Shown: piece after piece, positions 1 through 6,360 of the stretch | Position numbering within the stretch: position 1 is the first letter of the stretch | How the letters are laid out: the number at the start of each line of letters is the position of its first letter | Source of the DNA: Tannerella sp. | GTDB taxonomy: Bacteria; Bacteroidota; Bacteroidia; Bacteroidales; Tannerellaceae | DNA: 6,891 bases | Assembly (NCBI GenBank): GCA_031259505.1 | Contig: JAIRLL010000344.1 | Location: 1 to 6,891, forward strand | Reading direction: 5' to 3' | Position numbers and translations under genes: made by a program | Notes under the pieces: model-generated | Told to the model about the DNA's origin: nothing | Database searches by the model: none | What the model saw: the letters and a program-made list of their open reading frames with translations, nothing else

Positions 1-1254
1 AATCGCCCCTGCCACTCCGCCGGTGTAAGAATCTCCCCCCTGACGATATCCGTTAATGACTTCATCCCGCGTAGCACGACCACCTTGCACTTTTCCAGAC
101 ACGTTACAGTCGCGAATAATCGTACTGAAGTCTCCAATCCTTCCGGCCACACCACCAGTAAAACTGTAAAAAACTCCGGTTCCTCCTGTGACCAGTTGGG
201 ATACCGTGCAATTCGCAATCTCAACATTGTTGTTAACCGTCCCTGCAATCCCACCCGTATAGGAGCCACCTGTTGCCTCCCCGCCGGTGACGGATTCGGA
301 TACCGTACAGTTTGAGACAGTCACCGGAGTTTCGTCGGAACCCCGAATCTCCCCTGCCACTCCGCCGGTGCGAGAAGCTTCCATTTCCCGTGTAGCACGA
401 CCACCTTTCACCGGCCCGGACACGTTACAGTCGCGAACGACGCTGTTTTCTTCAACATATCCAGCCAAAGCGCCGGTATAAACGTTCCAATCCGTTGAAG
501 CATGGTCATTGCTGATATGGTCATTGCTGACCGCAGCCGATATGGTTAGATTGGAAACGGTTGCCCCGTTCAGATAGCGAAAGAAGCCGAAGGAGGAATA
601 GTTTTCTGATTTCAGCGTGCCGCTGATTGTGTGTCCGCCACCGTCGAAAGCGCCCTGAAAGCGAGATATGGAATAATAGTCCCCTATCGGTACCCATTCA
701 TCGGCCGTCACCTGAATATCTGTCGTGAGTTTAAAATAGATGCCGGAGTAATTATTGTCTCTGCTGTCGTCTACCATTTTTTTCAAATGTCGGGCGTCGG
801 CAATCAGGAAGGGGGAGTTTCGCGTACCGTCTCCTCCTCCAAAATTTTTCGAGGCGACAATGCCATTGCCAAATTCGGTAAGGGTGATCCATCCTGTCCT
901 AAAGGACTGAATATGTCCATAGATACGATACCCCGACTGATCTGTCGCATAGGCTTCTATATAGTAGTCCGTTCCGCCGTAAAGTCCGGAAAGCGTAAAG
1001 GATGCACTGTTTCCCGGTGCAATCTCCGCGTTCAGTTCCGATGTGTTTGTCTGCAGCGAGGGGTCTGTACCGTAGACGATTCCCACTTTCTGCGTAGCGC
1101 CCGACGGCTCTATCGAAATGGAGCAGGCAGCAGACGTTTCGGTAATTCCCGTAATCTCGGCCTCAACCGTATGCGGTTGATTCTGCAGCGGCCGGAAGTC
1201 TTCGCAACTCCAGCCCGCCATCGCGCATATACAAAGACAGATCCATTTTTTCAT
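1..1254 (-). CDS. surface lipoprotein with FN3-like domain and GLUG-type right-handed beta-helix, 3' end outside window
   Basis: This frame stays open from the ATG at 1254 to the window edge (418 codons) and has no stop inside the window, so the protein is truncated here at its C-terminus. Residues 1-17 form a lipoprotein signal (MKKWICLCICAMAGWSC) with the lipidated Cys at 17, followed by the acidic pair ED that is compatible with surface export in Bacteroidetes. Residues about 28-119 look like a fibronectin-III-type beta-sandwich ending in SFRT. From about 140 there is the usual entry into GLUG/beta-helix proteins (GDGTRNSPFLI, then YFKLTTDI, WVPIG and FDGGGHTISG). From about 260 onward come repeats of the form TGGVAG...NCTVS...VTGG (TGGVAG, TGGIAG, TGGVAG, TGGVAG). 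The start is 12 nt after the stop of the barrel gene at 1267, so the two are probably co-transcribed. Family knowledge suggests a surface adhesin or glycan-binding role; the ligand cannot be read. Confident about class, not about function. Confidence 0.88.
   Translation of the reverse strand, partial: MKKWICLCICAMAGWSCEDFRPLQNQPHTVEAEITGITETSAACSISIEPSGATQKVGIVYGTDPSLQTNTSELNAEIAPGNSASFTLSGLYGGTDYYIEAYATDQSGYRIYGHIQSFRTGWITLTEFGNGIVASKNFGGGDGTRNSPFLIADARHLKKMVDDSRDNNYSGIYFKLTTDIQVTADEWVPIGDYYSISRFQGAFDGGGHTISGTLKSENYSSFGFFRYLNGATVSNLTISAAVSNDHISNDHASTDWNVYTGALAGYVEENSVVRDCNVSGPVKGGRATREMEASRTGGVAGEIRGSDETPVTVSNCTVSESVTGGEATGGSYTGGIAGTVNNNVEIANCTVSQLVTGGTGVFYSFTGGVAGRIGDFSTIIRDCNVSGKVQGGRATRDEVINGYRQGGDSYTGGVAGAI
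6..437. repeat. near-identical direct repeats inside the beta-helix gene, 321-bp period
   Basis: Blocks 71-86 and 392-407 (gtagcacgaccacctt) are identical, as are 98-116 and 419-437 (gacacgttacagtcgcgaa). Both pairs are exactly 321 bp (107 codons) apart. A further identical 20-bp block occurs at 6-25 and 351-370; its offset is 345 because the left copy carries 24 extra bases (8 codons). Within this period a weaker half-repeat of 99 bp (33 codons) is visible, starting near 188 and 287. In protein terms the unit is RDCNVSG-V-GGRATR...TGGVAG. Identity at the DNA level suggests recent duplication or gene conversion and is substrate for recombination that changes repeat number. Confidence 0.85.
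502..531. repeat. 15-bp tandem duplication in the beta-helix gene
   Basis: atggtcattgctgat (502-516) is followed directly by atggtcattgctgac (517-531). In the lipoprotein this gives two copies of S-N-D-H (residues about 243-251), within a loop just before the first TGALAG motif. It keeps the frame. Confidence 0.8.
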
Positions 1255-1266
1255 TCGGCGTGCGTA

Positions 1267-2193
1267 TTAAAAGATAAAACCTATGGCGATGTTTGCTTCG
1301 AAGACAGATCGCTTTCCCGACAGACAGTTGCCGCCTCCGCTTATCGTGAATCGCCGGATTTTCAGCAGGATGCCCACTTCGGGGTCTATGCCTGAAAAAG
1401 AGTAGTCTTCAATTTCGACGGGCTGACCTGTCATCGATTTCCACTGAACCCACCGGCTGCCGTATCCTATGCCGGCATAGAGAAAACAGGTATTACTCAA
1501 CGATTTGACAAGTCCTGCGGAGGCGGAGAAACGTCCGGTTTTTACATAGTTGCCGTCGAAATACAAGTCGTTCGACCCTCCGGCAACGGATTCGCCTTTG
1601 GAAGCGAAACTGGATTTGACTTTAGCGTATCCACCCCACGTCCCGGCGTACCCTGCCATCAGCGAATAAGACATGACAGCCCCGGCCGAAACGCCGGGCA
1701 TAAGAAAGAATCCGCCGCCTGTTTTCGCCGCTGCGCCGGGGTCGGGGCGGGCGGCGCGCCTTACGCTGTCTCGTGCAGACTGTCTTGCAGCCGCATTTTC
1801 GGTCTTTTGGGGTTCGGTCTTCTTTGGCTCCGTTTTCCGGTCTGTCTGCACGGGCGGACGAGCCGAGTGTGCACACGTGACCCGAAAGATGAAATTGCCC
1901 ATGATAATGCCGTCTTTGGCACAGTCCCATATCAGTTCCTTCGGGCCGCTGAGCTGGTTGACCACGTCGCCCGTCACGGTCTGACAGAGAAAGAACGACT
2001 GCCCGTCATTATCGGAACACGACAGAATTAAATTCTGGTAAGTGTTGGTTTGCAACTCGCAGGTCACCCGTATTTTCCCGTCGACGGCTTCGGCTTCAAT
2101 TTTTGTTATTCGCTGCGCCTGCATCGCCGCCGGCCACAGCCATGCGGTTAAAAATGCGCATATAACGATACATGATTTTATATTCAAATTCAT
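1267..2193 (-). CDS. predicted outer-membrane beta-barrel protein with N-terminal Ig-like domain
   Basis: 308 residues. Residues 1-26 are a signal peptide (hydrophobic core about 8-20, cleavage after AMQA). Residues about 28-107 form a beta-sandwich of a type common in Bacteroidetes envelope proteins: a strand pair KIRVTCEL, then NLILSCSDNDGQSFF, VTGDV, and KELIWDC before FIFRVTC. Residues 111-157 are a charged, Pro/Ala-rich linker with a short KTEPKK/TEPQKTE repeat and many Arg residues. Residues 158-308 alternate hydrophobic and small/polar residues with many Gly, like a small outer-membrane barrel, and the protein ends in IAIGFIF with the terminal Phe typical of barrel C-termini. It lies 12 nt upstream of the beta-helix lipoprotein, which suggests a shared surface assembly. 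No Shine-Dalgarno is near the ATG, but the upstream 60 bases are very A-rich in the coding direction, as is usual in Bacteroidetes. The exact role is unknown. Confidence 0.85.
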   Translation of the reverse strand: MNLNIKSCIVICAFLTAWLWPAAMQAQRITKIEAEAVDGKIRVTCELQTNTYQNLILSCSDNDGQSFFLCQTVTGDVVNQLSGPKELIWDCAKDGIIMGNFIFRVTCAHSARPPVQTDRKTEPKKTEPQKTENAAARQSARDSVRRAARPDPGAAAKTGGGFFLMPGVSAGAVMSYSLMAGYAGTWGGYAKVKSSFASKGESVAGGSNDLYFDGNYVKTGRFSASAGLVKSLSNTCFLYAGIGYGSRWVQWKSMTGQPVEIEDYSFSGIDPEVGILLKIRRFTISGGGNCLSGKRSVFEANIAIGFIF

Positions 2194-2255
2194 ATTTAAA
2201 ATTCTTTTCTTTCATTTATTTTTTCTGCTTTTTCCTCCTTTTCGGCAAGAATAAA

Positions 2256-2364
2256 AATTGGGCTAAAGCCCGCGCCCTTGCGAGCCGCGGTGACAGGGAT
2301 TAAAGAAGGCAAAGCATGTCCGCAACAGCGGATTCCCGACGCTGCACCGGGCTTTAGCCCAATT
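2256..2364. repeat. 109-bp REP/MITE-like element with perfect 17-bp inverted ends; possible terminator
   Basis: The left arm aattgggctaaagcccg (2256-2272) is the exact reverse complement of the right arm cgggctttagcccaatt (2348-2364). Each arm can also fold on itself (gggct-aa-agccc). The 75-bp interior contains a smaller hairpin, tccgc-aaca-gcgga, and no gene. Read on the minus strand, the last arm gives a short GC hairpin followed directly by AATTTTTATT, so it could act as a terminator or attenuator between the anti-sigma gene and the barrel gene. Similar palindromic intergenic repeats are, from memory, widespread in Bacteroidales; I could not count copies. Confidence 0.7.
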
Positions 2365-2374
2365 CTTCTCATTG

Positions 2375-2394
2375 CCGTCGGCTTCAGCCGACGG
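2375..2394. repeat. 20-bp palindrome (9-bp stem, 2-nt loop)
   Basis: ccgtcggct (2375-2383) pairs perfectly with agccgacgg (2386-2394) around tc. It sits 10 bp from the 109-bp inverted-repeat element, a REP-pair-like arrangement. It lacks a T-run on either side, so it is not a standard intrinsic terminator by itself. Confidence 0.7.
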
Positions 2395-2437
2395 GAGCAA
2401 TCGGGAGCACAATCGGGAACATAATCGGGAGCGCAAA
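2392..2437. repeat. 12-bp tandem repeat, four copies
   Basis: Consecutive units are cgggagcaat (2392-2401, 2 bp short), cgggagcacaat (2402-2413), cgggaacataat (2414-2425) and cgggagcgcaaa (2426-2437). The array begins inside the right arm of the neighbouring palindrome. It lies just downstream of the anti-sigma gene and upstream of the barrel gene. No gene in this gap is convincing. Confidence 0.8.
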
Positions 2438-2478
2438 CTTCACATTCATAAAAACACATCATATCCATCGCCATTTTA

Positions 2479-3114
2479 TTATTCACTGTTCACTATGATC
2501 CCCTTTATCACCTGTCCTTCCGTTTCCAGCATCCAGAGCAGGCTGTCGCAGGCTGCGACGGCGGCCGGTTCGGGCGTGTAGCAGTCGCCGACGCTGTCGA
2601 CGGCAATCACCGTCCTGCCGCCGGAGGTGATCCGCAGCCGGTAGGCCGTTGCCCTGTTCCACCGGAAAAGCAGGGGCGTCGCGCGGACGTCCAGCGTACA
2701 GACGGGATACGGAGGAGACAGCAATTCAAGGGAAGCATCGGCATACTCTATGGCTGCCCTGCGCCGGTGTTCGATTCGCAAGTCGTGTGCGCCATCGCTT
2801 CCGGCGTTGCGTTTGGACAGGAATACGGACAGGCCTCCCGCAACCAGCAACGCGCCCACCGCCGCAGCCCGGAAAAGATACCGGAGGGGCGGCCTTTTAA
2901 AAGGGCGTAACCGGAAGACGGCTGTCCGCCGGTCATCGTCCCCGAGTAATGCCTGCGCGAGGCTGCGCACCTGCCGGAGGCAGGAACGACAGGTTTCGCA
3001 CGTGTCCAGATGCTGCTGAAACAGCGTCTCTTCATCGTCGGTCATTTGGTTGAGCAGGTAACGTTCTGCGTCGACGCGAGTACAGGAATTGTTTTTGCGA
3101 TTCATAACGGTCAT
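2479..3114 (-). CDS. zinc-finger anti-sigma factor candidate, single-pass membrane protein
   Basis: 211 residues. The N-terminal cytoplasmic part carries the zinc-finger anti-sigma pattern H35-x3-C39-x2-C42 (HLDTCETC), with a further Cys at 45, after the typical lead AERYLLNQMTDDEETLFQQH. Residues about 79-99 (YLFRAAAVGALLVAGGLSVFL) form one membrane segment preceded by basic residues, placing the N-terminus inside. Residues 100-211 would lie outside and look like a small Ig-like sandwich (PLLFRWNRATAYRLRI, then LLWMLETEGQVIKG). The start at 3114 is one base after the TGA of the sigma-like gene (TGAAATG), implying translational coupling. A second ATG at 3105 (residue 4) is an equally plausible start. 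Role by family: binds and holds the partner sigma factor at the membrane until an envelope signal releases it. The pairing is inferred from adjacency and motif. Confidence 0.85.
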   Translation of the reverse strand: MTVMNRKNNSCTRVDAERYLLNQMTDDEETLFQQHLDTCETCRSCLRQVRSLAQALLGDDDRRTAVFRLRPFKRPPLRYLFRAAAVGALLVAGGLSVFLSKRNAGSDGAHDLRIEHRRRAAIEYADASLELLSPPYPVCTLDVRATPLLFRWNRATAYRLRITSGGRTVIAVDSVGDCYTPEPAAVAACDSLLWMLETEGQVIKGIIVNSE

Positions 3115-3115
3115 T

Positions 3116-4408
3116 TCAGTACATTATCTGCCGTGATTGCGGGATGTGACGCGGCTGCGTAAAACTTTTCACCACAGCCCGTTTCTTTTCTTCTTTCTGC
3201 CTGACAAGCCCGATGAATCGGTCGGTCAGCGTTTTCCGTATGCGTTCACAGTCTTTTCGCGCCTTTGCGACAGCCCGCCGGAAAGCGTCGTCCGGCATGT
3301 GGGCGCCGTAGAGGTCGGTCGTGATTTCGTTGTAGCTCTTTCCGTGCACCGACCGGTTCATCAGTATGGCCACCCTGTCTTCGATGCCTTCCGTAAGCGC
3401 GCGGTACAGTGCATGGCCGGGATTGAGCAGGATGATGGAAACGGCATACGCCACTTCGTACGGATTGTCGACATCCACTTCCAGTTCCTTTATTTCATTC
3501 TCTCTGTGTTCCGGAGCATCCGCTGCAGTATCATCCTCGAGCCATTCCCATGCGAAGCCGCTTCCGTCCGTCTCCTCTTCCGTGTCACTTTGATAATACG
3601 GAAAAACGTCTTCGATATAGACCTCTTTTCGTCCGGCGTATTTCCGGTACAGGTTGTCGGCCAGAAAGCGACATGTCTGTATGAGGTAGTTCCTGAAATC
3701 CGTTCCGCTCCGGAACGTCGGCACGTGGCCGGTTTGCCCGACCAGACGGGCGTTCAGTATCTCGTAAGTCCTCGTCCAGGTATCTTCGGCGACCATATCC
3801 AGATAAGCTGTTTTTCCGAAGCGTCCCGGCGCCATTCGTACGATACGGGCCGACAAATCGCGCAGGTAGAGGCAGGTCGTTTCCCAGAAAGCGCGGTCGT
3901 CGCTTTTCAGCGCATCGACGTATCCGTCGATATGGAGGGGATATTTGTTTTCGGCCTCGCGGCGGAAAAAATCTTCTGTCTCGTCCGGCGTATCAAAGGA
4001 TTGTCCGGAGAGGCAAAAGGCGACGTAGAAGGCGTTGTATACGTCTTCCGAGAGGAGGTAGGCAACGGTAAACTGCGCGCCGGTTTTCAGTTCCAGATCC
4101 AGCGGGGCAGGCTGTTCCCTGCGCCGCGCGGCCACGAAGCCCTGTGTCTTCCGGTACAGGCATTTCTTCAACCGTTCGTTCGAACGCTTTTCCCGGTCGA
4201 TAAAACGCCCGTAGCAGAGAAGGGTACGATAGAAATAGCACAGGAAATCGCCTTTCGCAAAGCCGGTCGCGGCATCGTGAAAACGCACGCCGGCCGCGAC
4301 AGCCCGCTCCACGGTCTTCTGCCAGTCGGACACGATGCCCAGACGCACCAACTGGTGCTTTTCTTCTTCCTTTTGCAGGATTTCTTCTACCTGTATCATA
4401 TTTCTCAT
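3116..4408 (-). CDS. sigma-70-like (ECF-type) factor with long N-terminal extension
   Basis: 430 residues, against roughly 160-200 for an ordinary ECF sigma factor. Residues about 163-258 match the region-2 layout: DALKSDDRAFWETTCLYL, then VAEDTWTRTYEIL in the place of the usual QETFLRLW helix, then FRNYLIQTCRFLADNLYRK in the place of the W-L-IARN-xxD-RR helix. Residues about 318-395 match region 4: a helix ending RALTEGIEDRVAILM, then GKSYNEITTDLYG as the helix-turn-helix, then FRRAVAKARKDCERI as the recognition helix. An acidic linker (about 274-310) separates the two. The first 160 residues have no match I recognise and look helical, with Tyr/Phe/Arg-rich segments. The next gene is the zinc-finger anti-sigma candidate, 1 nt away, which strongly supports the call. 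The start is 14 nt after the preceding gene without a Shine-Dalgarno; M4 is an alternative start. Sequence is divergent, so a sigma-like regulator that no longer recognises promoters is possible. Confidence 0.75.
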   Translation of the reverse strand: MRNMIQVEEILQKEEEKHQLVRLGIVSDWQKTVERAVAAGVRFHDAATGFAKGDFLCYFYRTLLCYGRFIDREKRSNERLKKCLYRKTQGFVAARRREQPAPLDLELKTGAQFTVAYLLSEDVYNAFYVAFCLSGQSFDTPDETEDFFRREAENKYPLHIDGYVDALKSDDRAFWETTCLYLRDLSARIVRMAPGRFGKTAYLDMVAEDTWTRTYEILNARLVGQTGHVPTFRSGTDFRNYLIQTCRFLADNLYRKYAGRKEVYIEDVFPYYQSDTEEETDGSGFAWEWLEDDTAADAPEHRENEIKELEVDVDNPYEVAYAVSIILLNPGHALYRALTEGIEDRVAILMNRSVHGKSYNEITTDLYGAHMPDDAFRRAVAKARKDCERIRKTLTDRFIGLVRQKEEKKRAVVKSFTQPRHIPQSRQIMY

Positions 4409-4422
4409 TCTGCCCGATTTTT

Positions 4423-4800
4423 CTACTTTGCTTGCCGGGCGCTGATTTTCTTCCCCATAGAGTCACAGGCGTACAGCCAGGCGCCTCTTCGAACGGTGAA
4501 TGTGCCGCCTGCTACCGACACGATTTCACCCGTGGATACCGGCAAGGTTTTGTATTTCGTGCCTGTTTCATTATATAAATCATACCAGTTACCTCGCTTG
4601 ACAATGAAAAAATGCGAGCCAAAACCAACCAGTTCGCCAATACCGGCGTGAATGGTTTTAATTTTTTTGCCCCGCTCATTATAGATGTCATACCAGTTGC
4701 TCCGTTTTTCAATACTGCCGATTGTATGTTTCGAGGCAACCGTCTGAGCGTTCATGACAGAGAACAGGCATAGCATGATTGACAGGAATATAAGTTTCAT
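4423..4800 (-). CDS. secreted small protein of 36-residue W-Y-D-x-Y repeats
   Basis: 125 residues. Residues 1-18 are a signal peptide (MKLIFLSIMLCLFSVMNA) with cleavage before Q19. The rest is two full repeats and one partial repeat: KRSNWYDIYNERGKKIKT (from 32), KRGNWYDLYNETGTKYKT (from 68) and RRGAWLYACDSMGKKISA (from 104). The Trp residues at 36, 72 and 108 are exactly 36 apart. The same period is visible in DNA, where cattata...cataccagtt recurs 108 bp apart near 4569 and 4677. Each unit alternates NWYD-YN strands with a GE-V--G--F-V strand pair, suggesting a small beta-propeller-like or beta-roll fold. I recall similar unnamed proteins in Bacteroides but no assigned function. It lies 14 nt after the zinc-ribbon gene and 14 nt before the sigma-like gene, bridging the two halves of the run. 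Confidence 0.8.
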   Translation of the reverse strand: MKLIFLSIMLCLFSVMNAQTVASKHTIGSIEKRSNWYDIYNERGKKIKTIHAGIGELVGFGSHFFIVKRGNWYDLYNETGTKYKTLPVSTGEIVSVAGGTFTVRRGAWLYACDSMGKKISARQAK

Positions 4801-4814
4801 CTCTTTGCTGTGAA

Positions 4815-5138
4815 TTACCGTCCTCCATGAAGTTTCACACCCAAATACTGTCCTGAACCAATTGCAGCAACAAACATTATCCTGCTGTATGCCGGCAATA
4901 TTACGCTGGCATACTCATGCCCCTTCAATTGCCTTTTCAATCCAATTACAATTGTAAAAATCATAGCCGCCCAACAAGCACGAACCAACCATGTAGAATT
5001 GAAATTGGTAATAAGAGTACTTTCTGGCGCTTCAATTTCTGTTTCGGTCTGTTCTTCCAACCATTCGCCGCAATGTTTGCATTTTCTGGCTGTAGCTAAA
5101 ATTTCTTCGCCACAGAAAGGACAATTTTTTGTTCCCAT
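4815..5138 (-). CDS. zinc-ribbon membrane protein
   Basis: 107 residues. The N-terminal zinc ribbon has Cys pairs CPFCGEEI (C6, C9) and CKHCGEWL (C20, C23), the form found in many small bacterial zinc-ribbon proteins. An acidic linker (EEQTETEIEAPE) follows. Two hydrophobic stretches, about 50-67 (WLVRACWAAMIFTIVIGL) and about 77-96, are probably membrane segments. The ATG overlaps the stop of the upstream membrane EVE-like gene in TGATG, so translation is probably coupled and the two products may work together. No enzyme motif is visible; the ribbon likely serves protein or nucleic-acid contact on the cytoplasmic side. Confidence 0.8.
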   Translation of the reverse strand: MGTKNCPFCGEEILATARKCKHCGEWLEEQTETEIEAPESTLITNFNSTWLVRACWAAMIFTIVIGLKRQLKGHEYASVILPAYSRIMFVAAIGSGQYLGVKLHGGR

Positions 5139-6352
5139 CAGTTTTGCTTTGTCAAGGTTCTGTTAAAATAATCCGTATTCAAATTTGGTATTGATGTTAT
5201 TTCGTCTAACTTCCCGATACCTTTTTTCTGTTCCGGATTCAAGCTGTTGTTACTAAACTTTTCAATCAAATATTTCACCGCCTCGGGGTCATTCATGCGC
5301 TCAATAGTTCTACGCCTTACGGTCAAGTATCCCACGCCTTTATAATTATAGGCAATTGGCTCAACAAGGATGCAGGAAACTAAAGTTGCTCCGTCTTCGA
5401 TGGCTTCGTAGATATCATATTCAGCAATTTCTTCTTTTTCCTCCTGGTTATAATCATCATAATTTTCTTTTGCTTGAATAATCTTCCATGGCGGATCCAA
5501 TACTTTAAAAGCGCCAATATATCCTGTACCGCCCCGTTTGAAGAGGAAAACAATATCATTGGGCTTTACCTGCTTCAATAACCCTGTCCGCCAATCTTCG
5601 CCATATTCAATTAAGGATAAAAACCATTTACTGTTTTTAAATGCAGTTATCTGTTCTTCTCCCCATACATTAAAATGCCAGAAAGTTACACTTGAGGAAT
5701 TTGTATTACTAGCTTTATTTGCAATTTCTGTGTGTTTGCTGTCATTTTGCTGACCAATACTATTCCTGTCAAAAGCATTATAAAGTTTTTGTAAATACAC
5801 TTCACTTTCATGTTTATTTTCAAGGCTACTTTGCAATATATTAGTGATTTTGCAGAAATGCTTCAGATTAAAATCTATTGGTTTTGTATTGTCAATTTCT
5901 CCAATAACTGCTGTCAGTTCCTCTATTTCTTTTTGTGTAAGGAAAAATACAAGTTCACCAAAACACATTGACCTGAGTTCTTCGTATTTATTCTTTAATT
6001 CAATAATACTTGCTTCATCTGCCATTTTCCACATTTTACTCGTAAAAGCGGAAAAAACATGAATTTTTCGCTCATGAATTTTCATGTCTTTGTCTTTTTT
6101 AGACTCTGTTTCAGATTGTTTATCTAACAACTCTTTTTGAGTTTCAGCTTGTTTCTCCAATAAAATAGCTGTTACGGCTACTGTCATTACAACTCCGAGA
6201 AAAGCGCTGATAATAGCGACTAAACCACTACTTTGAAGAATGGTCGGCATTTGCGATTCAGGAATGAGTAACAATAAAAAACATATCAATATTAGCAATC
6301 CAATAACTGTTGCTATGAGGTATCCGTATTTTTTAAAAAAAAATATTATCAT
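5138..6352 (-). CDS. membrane-anchored protein with coiled coil and C-terminal PUA/EVE-like domain
   Basis: 404 residues, AT-rich. Two membrane segments lie at about 10-30 and 42-64, separated by a short polar loop (PESQMPTILQ). A Glu/Lys/Gln-rich stretch from 65 to about 100 is likely coiled coil (LLEKQAETQKELLDKQSETE, then KIHERKIHVFSAF). Residues about 100-200 are helical. From 222 to about 365 the pattern resembles PUA-like/EVE domains: FWHFNVWGEEQ, a W/G segment (DWRTGLL), then the core VKPNDIVFLFKRGGTGYIG followed by AFKVLDPP, and later LVSCILVEPIAYN. Known EVE domains bind modified bases or RNA and recur near defence genes; here that is inference from pattern only. The start has a T9 run immediately after the first codons. 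It lies 8 nt after the 73-residue gene and overlaps the zinc-ribbon gene by one base. Confidence 0.75.
   Translation of the reverse strand: MIIFFFKKYGYLIATVIGLLILICFLLLLIPESQMPTILQSSGLVAIISAFLGVVMTVAVTAILLEKQAETQKELLDKQSETESKKDKDMKIHERKIHVFSAFTSKMWKMADEASIIELKNKYEELRSMCFGELVFFLTQKEIEELTAVIGEIDNTKPIDFNLKHFCKITNILQSSLENKHESEVYLQKLYNAFDRNSIGQQNDSKHTEIANKASNTNSSSVTFWHFNVWGEEQITAFKNSKWFLSLIEYGEDWRTGLLKQVKPNDIVFLFKRGGTGYIGAFKVLDPPWKIIQAKENYDDYNQEEKEEIAEYDIYEAIEDGATLVSCILVEPIAYNYKGVGYLTVRRRTIERMNDPEAVKYLIEKFSNNSLNPEQKKGIGKLDEITSIPNLNTDYFNRTLTKQN
6335..6343 (-). repeat. T9 homopolymer at the start of the EVE-like gene
   Basis: On the coding strand the gene begins ATGATAATA, then nine T, then six A. 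The T run encodes the FFF of MIIFFFKK. A one-base slip would shift the frame at about codon 6 and abolish the protein. Confidence 0.6.
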
Positions 6353-6360
6353 CGTGAATT

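Noticed and set aside
631..1395. Plus-strand open frame of 254 codons
   Set aside because: It is antisense to the lipoprotein and the end of the barrel gene. The minus frame shows a lipobox, an FN3-like domain and GLUG repeats, while the plus translation is Arg/Cys-rich noise.
2234..2238. GGAGG Shine-Dalgarno on the minus strand before the barrel gene
   Set aside because: About 40 nt from the ATG at 2193, too far to select that start. The nearer ATG after it opens a frame without a signal peptide.
2246..2253. Possible -7 promoter element TATTCTTG upstream of the barrel gene
   Set aside because: One mismatch to TAnnTTTG and no TTG at the expected -33 distance, so not supported.
2392..2437. 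CRISPR array
   Set aside because: The units are 12 bp and directly adjacent without spacers.
2196..2486. Minus-strand frame of 96 codons across the intergenic gap
   Set aside because: It translates the 12-bp tandem repeat and the palindromic element (CAPD/VPD-type repeats are just repeat DNA), begins with GTG inside the anti-sigma gene and has no domain.
3137..4651. Plus-strand open frame of 504 codons
   Set aside because: It is antisense to the sigma-like gene and runs across a real gene boundary into the repeat protein. Its translation has no recognisable domain, and the minus-strand frame has sigma motifs and coupled neighbours.
4822..4826. GGAGG before the repeat-protein start
   Set aside because: It is 21 nt from the ATG at 4800 and encodes the Gly-Gly end of the zinc-ribbon protein, so probably coincidental.
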